Shown here: piece by piece, positions 38,069-47,319 of the stretch
Layout: every line of letters begins with the position of its first letter
Position numbering within the stretch: the stretch's first letter is position 1
Assembly (NCBI GenBank): GCA_965217265.1
Contig: CBDCHP010000006.1
Coordinates: 76,867-140,866, forward strand
DNA from: JAGRGG01 sp965217265
Lineage (GTDB): Bacteria > Pseudomonadota > Alphaproteobacteria > Geminicoccales > Geminicoccaceae
Reading direction: 5' to 3'
Length of the DNA: 64,000 bases
Made by a program: the position numbers and the translations under genes
Notes under the pieces: generated by a model
The model's database searches: none
Seen by the model: only the letters and a program-made list of their open reading frames with translations
Told to the model about the DNA's origin: nothing

Positions 38069-38922
38069 CACAATCCCTTGCCCAGCCTTCCCGCCAGATC
38101 CTGGATGTACTGAAACGCGACCCGGCCCGAGCGGTGGCCCCGCGTCGTGGCCCACTCCAGCGCCTCGCCCTTGCGGGCGTCCGGGTCGATGGCGAGGTCG
38201 AAGCGTTCGGCGTAGCGGCGCACCATGTCGAGGTACGTGGCCTGATCGCAGCCGTGGAAGCCGAGCCAGAGGCCGAAGCGATCCGAGAGCGACACCTTCT
38301 CCTCGACCGCCTCGGAGGGGTGCAGCGCCGTCTCGCGCTCGTTCTCGACCGCGTGGCGCGGCATCAGGTGGCGGCGGTTCGAGGTGGCGTAGAACAAGAC
38401 GTTGGCGGGCCGGCCCTCGATGCCGCCCTCCAGGACGGCCTTCAAGGACTTGTAGGAGGTCTCGTGCGCGTCGAAGCTCAGATCGTCGCAGAAGAGAAGG
38501 CAGCGGCGTTGGGTCTGCTTCAGGTCAGACAGGAGGCGCGGTAGGGCCGCGACGTCCTCGCGGTGGATCTCGATCAGCGCCAACGGTTCGGGTGCGTCCT
38601 TGTTGACCTCGCCGTGGACCGCCTTGACGAGCGAGCTCTTGCCCATGCCGCGGGCGCCCCAGAGGAGGGCGTTATTGGCGGGAAGGCCCTTGGCAAAACG
38701 CCCCGTGTTGTCGAGCAGGATCGCGGCGACGCGGTCGATGCCGACGAGGAGGTCGAAGTCGACTCGGGCCACCGCCGCGATCGGCCGCAGGCGGGCCGCT
38801 TCGGGCTCAAAGACGAAGGCGTCGGCGCCCGTCGGGTCGAGCGGGGACGGGGGCGGAGGTGCGACGCGCTCCAGGGCGGCCGCAATCCGCGTCAGCGCCG
38901 TCAAGGTCTCTTCGTCGCTCAT
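38068..38922 (-). CDS. DUF815 family AAA+ ATP-binding protein
   Basis: 284 residues from ATG 38922 (MSDEETLTALTRI). P-loop GARGMGKSSLVKAVHGEV, Walker B-like RCLLFCDDLSFD and sensor ATSNRRHL identify the DUF815 ATPase family. Its role is uncharacterised, though it commonly sits beside yajC-secDF in alphaproteobacteria. Divergent from yajC with 166 bp between them. Its stop codon lies in the tip of the hairpin element. Confidence 0.9.
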   Translation of the reverse strand: MSDEETLTALTRIAAALERVAPPPPSPLDPTGADAFVFEPEAARLRPIAAVARVDFDLLVGIDRVAAILLDNTGRFAKGLPANNALLWGARGMGKSSLVKAVHGEVNKDAPEPLALIEIHREDVAALPRLLSDLKQTQRRCLLFCDDLSFDAHETSYKSLKAVLEGGIEGRPANVLFYATSNRRHLMPRHAVENERETALHPSEAVEEKVSLSDRFGLWLGFHGCDQATYLDMVRRYAERFDLAIDPDARKGEALEWATTRGHRSGRVAFQYIQDLAGRLGKGL

Positions 38923-39088
38923 ATCGCCTCTAGCCCGGTTCGTCGTCGCAAGGGCCGAGGCTAGGAACGGCCGGCTGAGATGGCAAGCCCGCGCCCGTTG
39001 GCACGGGGGCCGGGCGTCGTTATATAGACGCGACGTCCGGTCCTGCTCCGCCATCGCCATCACACAAGAACGCACCTTCGAGGCCCCC

Positions 39089-39487
39089 ATGCTCTTCTCA
39101 ACAGCCTACGCGCAGACCGCGGCCCCCGCGGCGGGCGGCGCCGATTTCCTCGTCTCCATGCTGCCCTTGGTCCTGATCTTCGTCGTCTTCTACTTCCTTC
39201 TCATCCGCCCGCAGCAAAGGCGGCTGAAGAACCACCGGGCGATGATCGGGGCGATCAAGCGCGGCGACGAGGTGCTGACCGCGGGCGGCGTCTACGGCAA
39301 GGTGACGCGCGTCGAGGAGAACACGCTCACCGTCGAGATCGCGCAGAACACGGCCGTCAAGGTCGCCCGCTCGACGATCGGCGAGGTCCTGCACAAGACC
39401 CCTCCCGCCGGCAACGACAACGCGCCGACCAAGCAAGGCGATGCCGCCGCCGGCGGCTTCATGAACCGTCTGCTCGGCAAGAAGTAG
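39089..39487 (+). CDS. yajC: Preprotein translocase subunit YajC
   Basis: 132 residues. A short N terminus (LFSTAYAQTAAPA) is followed by a single membrane helix (LPLVLIFVVFYFLLIRPQQRR) and a cytoplasmic beta-rich domain (GDEVLTAGGVYGKVTRVEEN). YajC associates with SecDF at the Sec translocon; the gene lies 4 bp before secD in one operon. Confidence 0.95.
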   Translation: MLFSTAYAQTAAPAAGGADFLVSMLPLVLIFVVFYFLLIRPQQRRLKNHRAMIGAIKRGDEVLTAGGVYGKVTRVEENTLTVEIAQNTAVKVARSTIGEVLHKTPPAGNDNAPTKQGDAAAGGFMNRLLGKK

Positions 39488-39491
39488 CGCG

Positions 39492-41087
39492 ATGCACGGG
39501 TATCCGACTTGGAAGGCGGTGCTGATCGGTCTGGTGTGCCTCTTGAGTCTCGTCTTCGTCGTGCCGAACCTGTTTCCTCGGGCGACGGTCGAGGCGTGGC
39601 CGGAGTGGTTGCCGCAGCGGCAGATCACGCTGGGCCTGGATCTCCAGGGCGGCTCGCACCTCTTGATGGAGGTCGACACCGAGGCCGTGGTGCGCGAGCG
39701 CCTTGAGAGCATCGTCGACGAGGTCCGCGGCGTGCTGGCACCCGAGCGGATCGGCTACCGCAACCTCGGCCTCGTGGGTGATCGGGTGGCTTTCACCCTG
39801 CGCGACCCCGACCAGCGCGCGGCGGCACAGGCCCGGCTGCAAGACCTGAACGCGCCGATCGCCAACGCCACCGGTTTCGCTTCGGGCGACAGCGAACTCG
39901 ATATCGAGGAGGACGGCGACCGGTTCGTCTTAGGCCTGACGGAGGCCGGCCGGAGTGCCCTCGTCCGCCGCGCCGTCGACCAGTCGCTCGAAGTCATCCG
40001 CCGCCGCATCGACGAGACAGGCACGCGCGAGCCGACCATCCAGCGCCAGGGCGACGACCGGGTCCTGGTCCAGGTGCCGGGCGTGCGCGACCCCGAGGCG
40101 ATCAAGCGCCTGATCGGCCAGACGGCGAAGCTCACCTTCCACATGGTCGACATGAACGCGAGCGTCGCCGACGCCCGCGCCGGTCGGCTCCCGCCCGGCA
40201 CGATGCTGCTCGAAGGCCGGGACGGCGAGGGCGACTACGTCGTCGAGCGCCGGGTCGAGGTGTCGGGCGAGAACTTGGTCGACGCCCAGCCGAGCTTCCA
40301 GACCGGCGAGCCGGTGGTCAGCTTTCGCTTCGACCAGCAAGGGGCTAGGCGCTTTGGGCGCATCACCCAGGACAACGTCGACAAGCTGTTCGCCATCGTC
40401 CTCGACGACGAGGTGATCTCCGCACCCCGGATCCGCGAGCCGATCCTGGGCGGCTCGGGCGTCATCTCAGGCACCTTCACCGTCGAGAGCGCCAACGAGC
40501 TCGCCGTCCTGCTCCGCGCCGGCGCGTTGCCGGCCCCGCTGACCGTCGTCGAGGAGCGCTCGGTCGGACCCGACCTCGGCGCCGATTCGATCGCGGCCGG
40601 CGAGACCGCGGGCGTGATCGCGGTCGTCGCCGTCGCCGTCGCGATGGGGGTCTACTACGGCACGTTCGGCCTATTCGCCGTCGGGGCGCTCCTGGTCAAC
40701 CTCGTCATGCTGATGGCGCTGCTCTCGCTCCTCCAAGCGACGCTGACCCTGCCCGGCATCGCCGGCATCGTCTTGACGATGGGTATGGCGGTCGACGCCA
40801 ACGTGCTGATCTTCGAGCGCATCCGCGAGGAGGTCGCCCGCGGCCGCACGTCGCTCTCGGCGATCAACGCCGGCTTCAGCGAGGCAACGCGCACGATCAT
40901 CGACGCCAACGTCACCACCCTGATCGCCGCCGTCCTCCTGTTCCAGTTCGGCTCCGGGCCGGTGAAGGGGTTCGCCGTCACCCTCTCGATCGGCATCGCC
41001 ACCACCATGTTCACCGCGATCGTCCTCACCCGCCTGTTCGTCGCGCTGTGGTACGGTAGACGCCGTCCCGCAGCCCTCCCGCTCTAG
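39492..41087 (+). CDS. secD: Protein translocase subunit SecD
   Basis: 531 residues, a membrane subunit that uses the proton motive force to aid late steps of Sec export. The first helix precedes the D1 motif ITLGLDLQGGSHLL. A large periplasmic domain contains VLVQVPGVRDPEAIKRLIG. The five C-terminal helices include VLTMGMAVDANVLIFERIRE. Full length; secF follows after 10 bp. Confidence 0.97.
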   Translation: MHGYPTWKAVLIGLVCLLSLVFVVPNLFPRATVEAWPEWLPQRQITLGLDLQGGSHLLMEVDTEAVVRERLESIVDEVRGVLAPERIGYRNLGLVGDRVAFTLRDPDQRAAAQARLQDLNAPIANATGFASGDSELDIEEDGDRFVLGLTEAGRSALVRRAVDQSLEVIRRRIDETGTREPTIQRQGDDRVLVQVPGVRDPEAIKRLIGQTAKLTFHMVDMNASVADARAGRLPPGTMLLEGRDGEGDYVVERRVEVSGENLVDAQPSFQTGEPVVSFRFDQQGARRFGRITQDNVDKLFAIVLDDEVISAPRIREPILGGSGVISGTFTVESANELAVLLRAGALPAPLTVVEERSVGPDLGADSIAAGETAGVIAVVAVAVAMGVYYGTFGLFAVGALLVNLVMLMALLSLLQATLTLPGIAGIVLTMGMAVDANVLIFERIREEVARGRTSLSAINAGFSEATRTIIDANVTTLIAAVLLFQFGSGPVKGFAVTLSIGIATTMFTAIVLTRLFVALWYGRRRPAALPL

Positions 41088-41097
41088 GGTTCGTTTC

Positions 41098-42087
41098 ATG
41101 CGCGCTTTTCGCTTCGTTCCGGACAAGACGCATATCGACTTCATGCGCTACCGGATCTTGTGCCTCGCGGCGTCCGTCGTCGCGATCGTGGTCTCGGCGA
41201 TCCTCGCCTTCTACCCGGGGCCGAACTACGGCATCGACTTCGAGGGCGGCATCTTGATGGAGGTCCAGACCCCTGGCCCTGCCGACATCGCCGCCATGCG
41301 CGACCGCCTGACCGCGCTCGACCTCGGCGGGGTCGCCCTGCAGGAGTTCGGCGCCGAGGACGACGTCCTGATCCGGGTGCAGCGCCAGGAGGGCGACGAC
41401 GCGGCGCAGCAGGCGGCCGTCACCCAGGTCCGCGCCGCCGTGGACGACCTCTACGCCAACGAGGGCGCCGTCGATTACCGTCGGGTCGAGTATGTCGGCC
41501 CCAAGGTCAGCGACGAGCTGCTGCGGGACGGCCTGATGGCGGTCGGCTTCTCGCTGATCGCCGTTTTGATCTACGTCTGGTTTCGCTTCGAGTGGCAGTA
41601 CGGCATCGGCGCCATCGCCGCACTCCTGCACGACGTCTTCGCGACGGTGGGATTCTTCGTGCTGACCGGGCTAGAGGTCAACCTCACCACCGTGGCGGCG
41701 ATCTTGACCATCGTCGGCTACTCGCTCAACGACACGGTCGTCATCTTCGATCGCGTGCGCGAGAACCTGCGCCGCTACAAGACGATGCCGATGGTCGACC
41801 TGCTCAACGCCAGCGTCAACGAGACCCTGGCGCGCACGGTGATGACCTCGGGCACGACGCTGGTCGCCCTCCTGGCGCTCTTCATCTTCGGCGGCGAGGT
41901 GATTCGCGGCTTCACCGCCGCGATGATCTGGGGCGTCTTGATCGGCACCTACTCGACCGTCTACATCGCAACCCCGATCCTTCTCTACTTGAACCTTCGC
42001 CGCGAGCAGGCCGAGACTGCCCCGGCGCCGGGCGCCAAGGCGGCCAAGATCCCGGCAAAACCCGGAGCCAAGGCCGGGGCGAACTGA
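41098..42087 (+). CDS. secF: Protein translocase subunit SecF
   Basis: 329 residues, partner of SecD. It has YGIDFEGGILMEV, a periplasmic segment, and helices including IVGYSLNDTVVIFDRVREN and TSGTTLVALLALFIFGG. A short Ala/Lys/Pro-rich cytoplasmic tail (PGAKAAKIPAKPGAKAG) ends the protein. The TGA shares its A with the ATG of the next gene. Confidence 0.97.
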   Translation: MRAFRFVPDKTHIDFMRYRILCLAASVVAIVVSAILAFYPGPNYGIDFEGGILMEVQTPGPADIAAMRDRLTALDLGGVALQEFGAEDDVLIRVQRQEGDDAAQQAAVTQVRAAVDDLYANEGAVDYRRVEYVGPKVSDELLRDGLMAVGFSLIAVLIYVWFRFEWQYGIGAIAALLHDVFATVGFFVLTGLEVNLTTVAAILTIVGYSLNDTVVIFDRVRENLRRYKTMPMVDLLNASVNETLARTVMTSGTTLVALLALFIFGGEVIRGFTAAMIWGVLIGTYSTVYIATPILLYLNLRREQAETAPAPGAKAAKIPAKPGAKAGAN

Positions 42088-42461
42088 TGCAGGACGAGAT
42101 CCCGAAAATCCCGCAGGGGCGGCAGATCGTCAACGGCTACGGCGGGGATGGCTTCAAGATCGGCGGTCAGCCCTACAAGGGCTCCGTCCTCGTCTTCGCC
42201 GATCAGGTCGTCGCGTGGCCGCCGGAAGACCTCAACGGCGTCACGGCCGAGAGCTTGGCACCCGTCTTCGCGGCCGGGGGCGACATCCTCGTGCTCGGTA
42301 CCGGCTCCTCCTTCGGCCTGTGCCCGCCCGATCTCCGCCGCGCCGCCAAGGCGGCCGGTTTTACCGTCGAGTCGATGGCGACCCCCGCCGCCTGCCGCAC
42401 CTTCAACGTGCTGGTCGTCGAGGACCGCCGGGTCGCGGCGGCGCTGATCGCGCTGCCGTGA
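42087..42461 (+). CDS. Mth938-like domain protein (DUF498 family)
   Basis: 124 residues matching the Mth938/NDUFAF3-like fold: QIVNGYGGDGFKIGGQPYKG, VVAWPP, LVLGTGSSFGLCPPDLRRA and TPAACRTFNVLVVEDRRVAAALI. The human relative aids complex I assembly; the bacterial role is unproved. The start overlaps the secF stop, and a hairpin element begins at its own stop codon. Confidence 0.9.
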   Translation: MQDEIPKIPQGRQIVNGYGGDGFKIGGQPYKGSVLVFADQVVAWPPEDLNGVTAESLAPVFAAGGDILVLGTGSSFGLCPPDLRRAAKAAGFTVESMATPAACRTFNVLVVEDRRVAAALIALP

Positions 42462-42606
42462 ACGCTTCGCGTCCGCTGCGCCGGGCTTTTCTTCTTTCTT
42501 TTTTGCAACTTTGGGCCGGGGTTAGCTTCAACGCCGGAGCCAGTCCGGATAACAAGTAGCAAAAAAGAAAAGGGAAAGGCCGCGCGCCGAGCGCACGCGA
42601 AGCGTT
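42461..42606. repeat. Hairpin element, complete copy between convergent stop codons
   Basis: Starts AACGCTTCGCGTCCGCTGCG at the TGA of the Mth938-like gene and ends GCACGCGAAGCGTT, where TTA is the stop of the convergent uspA gene (42605-42607). The interior holds T-rich and A-rich arms around the degenerate centre AGCTTCAACGCCGGAGCC. Likely terminates both genes. Confidence 0.8.
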
Positions 42607-43057
42607 ACGGCTCGTTCGGCTCGCGCACGACCAGGACCGGGCAGTGGGCGTGGCGGACGACGCTCTCGACGTCGTTGCCGAGCATGATGCGCTCGAATGC
42701 GTTGCCGGTGCGGTTGGCGATCACGATCAGGCCGGCTTTGAGCTTCTCGGCCAGTTGCAGGGCCTCGTCGTCGGTCTGGCCGTAGCGGTTGTGCGACTTA
42801 GTGATCTCGACCTTGGACTTCTTGGCGTAGGCCAGATCGTCGTCCAAGCGCTTCTTGGCTTCCGCCTTGATCCGCTTCACCTGCTGATCGCCCAGAAGGT
42901 CGGGGTACATGTAGCGCGAGACGATGGTGATGTTGCCCAGGTGCAATTCGGACTTGGTCGCGGCCGCGAGTTCGCCCGCGATCGTGATCGCCCGCCGCGA
43001 CGGCTCGGACCCGTCGGTGACGACGAGGATCTTGGTCGGGAAGGATGGCTTGGTCAT
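42605..43057 (-). CDS. Universal stress protein (UspA family)
   Basis: 150 residues. The N-terminal FPTKILVVTDGSEPSRRAITIA and C-terminal ATP-binding pattern LIVIANRTGNAFERIMLGNDVESVVRHAHCPVLVV (G-2x-G-9x-G-S/N type) define the family. A cytoplasmic stress-survival protein; 24 bp separate it from the ABC solute-binding protein gene, so it may be the end of that transcript. Confidence 0.92.
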   Translation of the reverse strand: MTKPSFPTKILVVTDGSEPSRRAITIAGELAAATKSELHLGNITIVSRYMYPDLLGDQQVKRIKAEAKKRLDDDLAYAKKSKVEITKSHNRYGQTDDEALQLAEKLKAGLIVIANRTGNAFERIMLGNDVESVVRHAHCPVLVVREPNEP

Positions 43058-43081
43058 GGGGCGATCTCTCTCGGGGGCCGG

Positions 43082-44434
43082 TCAGTAGGCGTAGCGGCGG
43101 ATGATGCGGCGCAGTTCGTCCTGCGTTCGCACGACGGCCGCGGCGGGCTCGACCTCGCCTTGCAGGATGTTCTTGAACATGAAGCCTAACCGGGGGCTGA
43201 GCAGCGAGTAGACCGGTGAGGCCGGCCGGGCGCGGGCGTTGCGCACGGCGGTCTCGCCCAAGGCTATGACGGGAACCGCCTCGCGCAGGGCCTCGTCCTC
43301 GTAGAGTTCGCTCAACGAGGGCAGGAAGCCGCCGCGCTCGGCCATCATCCGCTGCTGCTCGGGCTGGGTCGCGTACTGGATGAACTGCCACGCCGCGTCC
43401 TGGTTGCTCGAAGCGGCGGGGATGGCGAAGTTCCAGCCGCCGAGGCAGCTGTATGAGGGGCGGTCCTGCCCAAGCGTCGGGATGGGAGCGACGCCGATCT
43501 GCTCCGGGCGTAGGCTGGAGCCCTCGGCGGTCATGATGCCGTAGGCGAACGGCCAGTTGCGCATGAAGACGGCGTCCCCGGCCGTGAAGGCTTCGATCGC
43601 CTCCTGCTCGCGCATCTCGGCGACGGAATCGGGTGCGACGCCGTCGGCGACGAACCGGCGCGCCCGCGCGAGGCCCGCCACGGCGTCTTGGGAGTTGAGC
43701 GTCACGACGTTGGGGTCGCGCGCCGCTTGACCCATGCTCAAGGCACCCGCGACCGAGACTTGGCCCGTCCAGGGGCGCCCGCCCGCCGACCAGATATATT
43801 CGAGCGCGTTGGTGACGCCGCCCTCGTAGCTGTCGCCCTGGAAGACGAAGCCGTGGCGCGTGCCGGACGCCTCCATCACGGCCTTTGCCGTCTCGGCCAG
43901 CTCGTCCCAGGTCGCGGGCGCTTGCCGGCCGGCCTCGTCGAGCAGGTCCTTGCGGTAGAAAAGCATCCCGGCGTCGGTGTACCAGGGCACGGCCCAGACC
44001 CGGTTGCGGTACAGGGTCGAGCGCCGCGCCGCCTCGATGAAGGTGCCGCCGGGATAGGCGTCTTCGACCCGGCCGGTGAGGTCGGCGACCTGGTCCTGTG
44101 CCGCCATCTCTGCGGTCCAGACGACGTCGGCGCCAAACACGTCGATGTCGCTGGCCCCGGCGAGGAAGTCGGACTGCAACTCGCGAAAGAAGGCGTCCGA
44201 GAGCCGGTCCATCTCGCGCCAGACGACCTCGACCCCTTGGGACTGCGCGTTGAAGCCGTCGATGAGTGCTTGGATGGCGCCGCTGTCGTCCGGGGCGAAG
44301 GCGAAGGTGATCCGGCTGGACTGTGCCCGGGCGGGGCGCCCCACGGCGGCGAGCGCCGCGGTGCCGGCGAGGCCCTGCACGGCGCGCCGCCGGGTGATGG
44401 CGCGCCGCACGAAGCGAAGGGTGGACGGTGTCAT
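43082..44434 (-). CDS. ABC sugar-type extracellular solute-binding protein (orphan)
   Basis: 450 residues from ATG 44434. A Tat-like signal peptide (ITRRRAVQGLAGTAALAAVG then ARAQ) leads into a family 1 solute-binding protein (ITFAFAPDDSGAIQALIDGF, VPWYTDAGMLFYRKDLLDEA, WPFAYGIM). Such proteins capture sugars or polyols for ABC importers, but no permease or ATPase genes are adjacent. Instead it is 23 bp downstream of a sodium:solute symporter gene, suggesting shared regulation. Confidence 0.9.
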   Translation of the reverse strand: MTPSTLRFVRRAITRRRAVQGLAGTAALAAVGRPARAQSSRITFAFAPDDSGAIQALIDGFNAQSQGVEVVWREMDRLSDAFFRELQSDFLAGASDIDVFGADVVWTAEMAAQDQVADLTGRVEDAYPGGTFIEAARRSTLYRNRVWAVPWYTDAGMLFYRKDLLDEAGRQAPATWDELAETAKAVMEASGTRHGFVFQGDSYEGGVTNALEYIWSAGGRPWTGQVSVAGALSMGQAARDPNVVTLNSQDAVAGLARARRFVADGVAPDSVAEMREQEAIEAFTAGDAVFMRNWPFAYGIMTAEGSSLRPEQIGVAPIPTLGQDRPSYSCLGGWNFAIPAASSNQDAAWQFIQYATQPEQQRMMAERGGFLPSLSELYEDEALREAVPVIALGETAVRNARARPASPVYSLLSPRLGFMFKNILQGEVEPAAAVVRTQDELRRIIRRYAY

Positions 44435-44457
44435 GGCGGGGGCTCCTTTGTCGCCGA

Positions 44458-46044
44458 TCACCAGAAGGAACCGACGATGATCGCGGTCGTCAGCGCCAGC
44501 AGGATCGAGAGGTAGCGGTAGTTCTGATACCAGGGCTTGCCCTTCAGCTCGGCCGTCTCGTCGTGCCACAGCTGCGGCGTCCAGATGAGGCTCGTCACCT
44601 CCTTGCCGGACGGCGGCGAGACCATGCTGACGGTGAACATGCAGATACAGCTCAAGACGAACGAGACGCCCGAAGCGTAGAGGAAGTGGAGCGGCACCCA
44701 GCCCAAGATCTCGATGAAGATGAGGCCGAGCACGCCCAACCCGATCCCGCCGACGAAGGTGACGAAGGCGGCGTTGGCGCTAGAACGCTGCCAGAAGATG
44801 CCGAAGAAGAAGATCGCCACGATCGGTGGGGTGACGTAGGCCAGGATCGACTGGAAGTACTGCCACAGGCTCGGGAACTGCTGGATCTGCGGCGCCCACA
44901 AGATGGCGATGATCATGACGACCCCGGTAGTGAGCCGGCCGACCATGACGAGTTGCTTATCGGTGGTTTTTGGCCGCAAGGGCCGTACGAAGTCCATCGT
45001 GACCAACGTCGATGCCGAGTTGAGGATGCTGTCCACCGTGGAGGTGATCGCGGCGACGAGGGCGGCGAGGATGATGCCGCGCACGCCGATCGGCAGGAGA
45101 TCGAAGGCCAGCGTCGGGAAGGCGAGGTCGGGGCTCTCCAAATCGGGGTAGAGCACGATCGCCATGACGCCCGGCAGGACCATGATGAACAAGATCGGCA
45201 GCTTTAGAAAGCCGGCGAAGATCGAGCCCCAGCGGCCGTGGTCGAGGTTCTTCGCCCCCAGCGTGCGCTGGACGATGAGTTGGTTTGTCGTCCAGAAGTA
45301 GAAGCCGATGATGAGCACGCCGGTGAGCAATCCCGGCCAGGGCAGGAACGGGTCGTCGAGCGGCTGGACGATGCTTAAGGCGTTGGCGGGTGCCGCCTGT
45401 TCGACCGCCTCCCAGGAGGGGATCGCGGCCCAGGCGACGATGAAGATGATGACGCCGCCCAGGATCAGGACGCAGGCCTGGATCGCGTCCGAGATGACGA
45501 CGGCGCCGAGGCCGCCGGTGATCGACAGGACGCCGGAGAGGAGTGCTAAGATCACGACGCCCCACCAGATCGGCCACGTCGGAAATAGGGTCTTGACCAC
45601 CAGTCCGCCGGCGTAGAGCGCCCCGGCACAGTCGAGGAAGATGCTCAAGAACAAGAGCAATGCGGCGAAACCGTAGCGGGTGCGCCGGTCGTAGCGGCGC
45701 TCCAAGAACTCTGGCATGGTGAAGACGCCGGAGCGCAGGTAGAACGGCAGAATGAAGAAGATGAAGACGATCAGGATGATGGCCGCCATCCACTCGTAGC
45801 TGTAGACGGCGATGCCGCTGCTGTAGCCGGCACCGGCGAGGCCGACGAAGGACGCGCCCGACATGTTGGTGGCGAACAAGGAGAAGCCGATCAGGGGCCA
45901 GACGAAGTTGCGCCCGCCGAGGAAGAAGCCGTCAGTGTCGCCGCTCTTGCCGCTGACCAGCCAGATCGCCAGGATACGGCTGCCGATCAGGTAGACGATC
46001 AGGATCGTGAGATCGATCCAGGTTACCTCGAACTCGGTTATCAT
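44458..46044 (-). CDS. Sodium:solute symporter (SSS family)
   Basis: A 528-residue polytopic protein with about 13-14 helices: ILIVYLIGSRILAIWLVSG, FSLFATNMSGASFVGLAGAGY, YERRYDRRTRYGFA-type region, and ITSTVDSILNSASTLVTMDF. It resembles SGLT-type Na+/sugar symporters of bacteria. The substrate is not deducible; the coupled ABC-type binding protein hints at a carbohydrate. First gene of the minus-strand transcript with the binding protein. Confidence 0.93.
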   Translation of the reverse strand: MITEFEVTWIDLTILIVYLIGSRILAIWLVSGKSGDTDGFFLGGRNFVWPLIGFSLFATNMSGASFVGLAGAGYSSGIAVYSYEWMAAIILIVFIFFILPFYLRSGVFTMPEFLERRYDRRTRYGFAALLLFLSIFLDCAGALYAGGLVVKTLFPTWPIWWGVVILALLSGVLSITGGLGAVVISDAIQACVLILGGVIIFIVAWAAIPSWEAVEQAAPANALSIVQPLDDPFLPWPGLLTGVLIIGFYFWTTNQLIVQRTLGAKNLDHGRWGSIFAGFLKLPILFIMVLPGVMAIVLYPDLESPDLAFPTLAFDLLPIGVRGIILAALVAAITSTVDSILNSASTLVTMDFVRPLRPKTTDKQLVMVGRLTTGVVMIIAILWAPQIQQFPSLWQYFQSILAYVTPPIVAIFFFGIFWQRSSANAAFVTFVGGIGLGVLGLIFIEILGWVPLHFLYASGVSFVLSCICMFTVSMVSPPSGKEVTSLIWTPQLWHDETAELKGKPWYQNYRYLSILLALTTAIIVGSFW

Positions 46045-46278
46045 CGGTCCGCTTCCTCCCCGTGTGGCGGGGGGCGGTCCGATTGGAACGGCGTCGCCCG
46101 TCGAAGTCTAGGCACAGTATGCCTATTCTAGCCGACACGGGCGCGCGTTCCAAGAACCTCCCCTGATCTTGTTGAAATCAGCATTGAGGCTCCCGCGGAC
46201 GGGTGTCAATCAAATATTGCTCTAGTTGGGGTGTTGTTGAAATAGGACGAATATGGGCCTGTATGGCATCGTTCGGGG

Positions 46279-47319
46279 TCAGCCCGCGCGCAAGACCTCC
46301 CCCGCCGCCTCGATCGCGCGGTCCACGTCCGCGATCGAGACGTCGAGGTGGGTGACCGCGCGCACTGCGTGGTTGACGACACCCAATGCCACGCCGCGTC
46401 GCGCGAGGCCGGCGACGAACCCGGCGTTGCCGATCGGTGCTGCGCTTGCATCGAAATAGACGATGTTGGTCTCGGGCGTTCCGCCCACGAGGCGAAGGCC
46501 GGGCAGCGCTTCAAGGCCGGCGGCGAGACGTGCGGCGTTGGCGTGGTCGTCGGCCAAGCGCTCGACGTGGTGGTCGAGGGCGTGGAGGCAGGCGGCGGCG
46601 GCGATGCCGGCCTGGCGCATGGCGCCGCCGAACGCCTGCTTGAAGCGCCGCGCCTCCTTGATGAAGGGCCTATCGCCCGCCAGCACGGCGCCGATCGGGC
46701 AGCCGAGGCCCTTGGTGAAGTCGAGCCAGAGGCTGTCAACCGTGGCGGCGTAGTCCTTGGCCGCGACGCCCGACGCGACGACGGCGTTCATCAGCCGCGC
46801 CCCGTCCATGTGCAGCGCGATGCCCCACACCCGTGCCGCCTCGGCCAGCGCCCGCAAGGTGGCGAGCGGCAGGACGGCGCCGCCGGCGAAGTTGTGCGTC
46901 TGCTCGACGCAGACGAGGCGGATCGGCGGGCCGTAGGGCTCGGGCACGCTGTGCAGCCGCGCGATCGCGGCTTTAAGACCGTCCGGGCCGAAGGCACCCC
47001 GCTCGCCCCCGACCGGCTCGATCAGGACGCCCGAGACGATCGGCGTGCCGGCGGACTCGGCCCGGATGACGTGCGCCATCGTCTCGGCGATCACGGCGTC
47101 GCCGGGCCGGGTGTGGACCTTGATCGCGACGAGGTTACACATCGTTCCGGTCGGAAACCATAAAGCCGCCTCCTTGCCGAGCATATCCGCCACCCGCTCT
47201 TGCAGGCGGTTCACCGTCGGGTCGGTGCCGGCCTGCTCGTCGCCGACGACGGCACCCGCCATCGCGTCGCGCATGGCGGGCGTCGGGGCGGAGGCGGTGT
47301 CGCTGGTAAGCTGGATCAT
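46279..47319 (-). CDS. ltaE: Low-specificity L-threonine aldolase
   Basis: A 346-residue PLP enzyme (fold type I) splitting L-threonine into glycine and acetaldehyde. It has IQLTSDTASAPTPAMRDAM, GKEAALWFPTGTMCNLVA, the Asp in GIALHMDGARLMNAV and the PLP-lysine segment DSLWLDFTKGLGCPIGAV. Its start overlaps the stop of the CoA-ester lyase gene (ATGA), so the two are translationally coupled. Confidence 0.93.
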   Translation of the reverse strand: MIQLTSDTASAPTPAMRDAMAGAVVGDEQAGTDPTVNRLQERVADMLGKEAALWFPTGTMCNLVAIKVHTRPGDAVIAETMAHVIRAESAGTPIVSGVLIEPVGGERGAFGPDGLKAAIARLHSVPEPYGPPIRLVCVEQTHNFAGGAVLPLATLRALAEAARVWGIALHMDGARLMNAVVASGVAAKDYAATVDSLWLDFTKGLGCPIGAVLAGDRPFIKEARRFKQAFGGAMRQAGIAAAACLHALDHHVERLADDHANAARLAAGLEALPGLRLVGGTPETNIVYFDASAAPIGNAGFVAGLARRGVALGVVNHAVRAVTHLDVSIADVDRAIEAAGEVLRAG

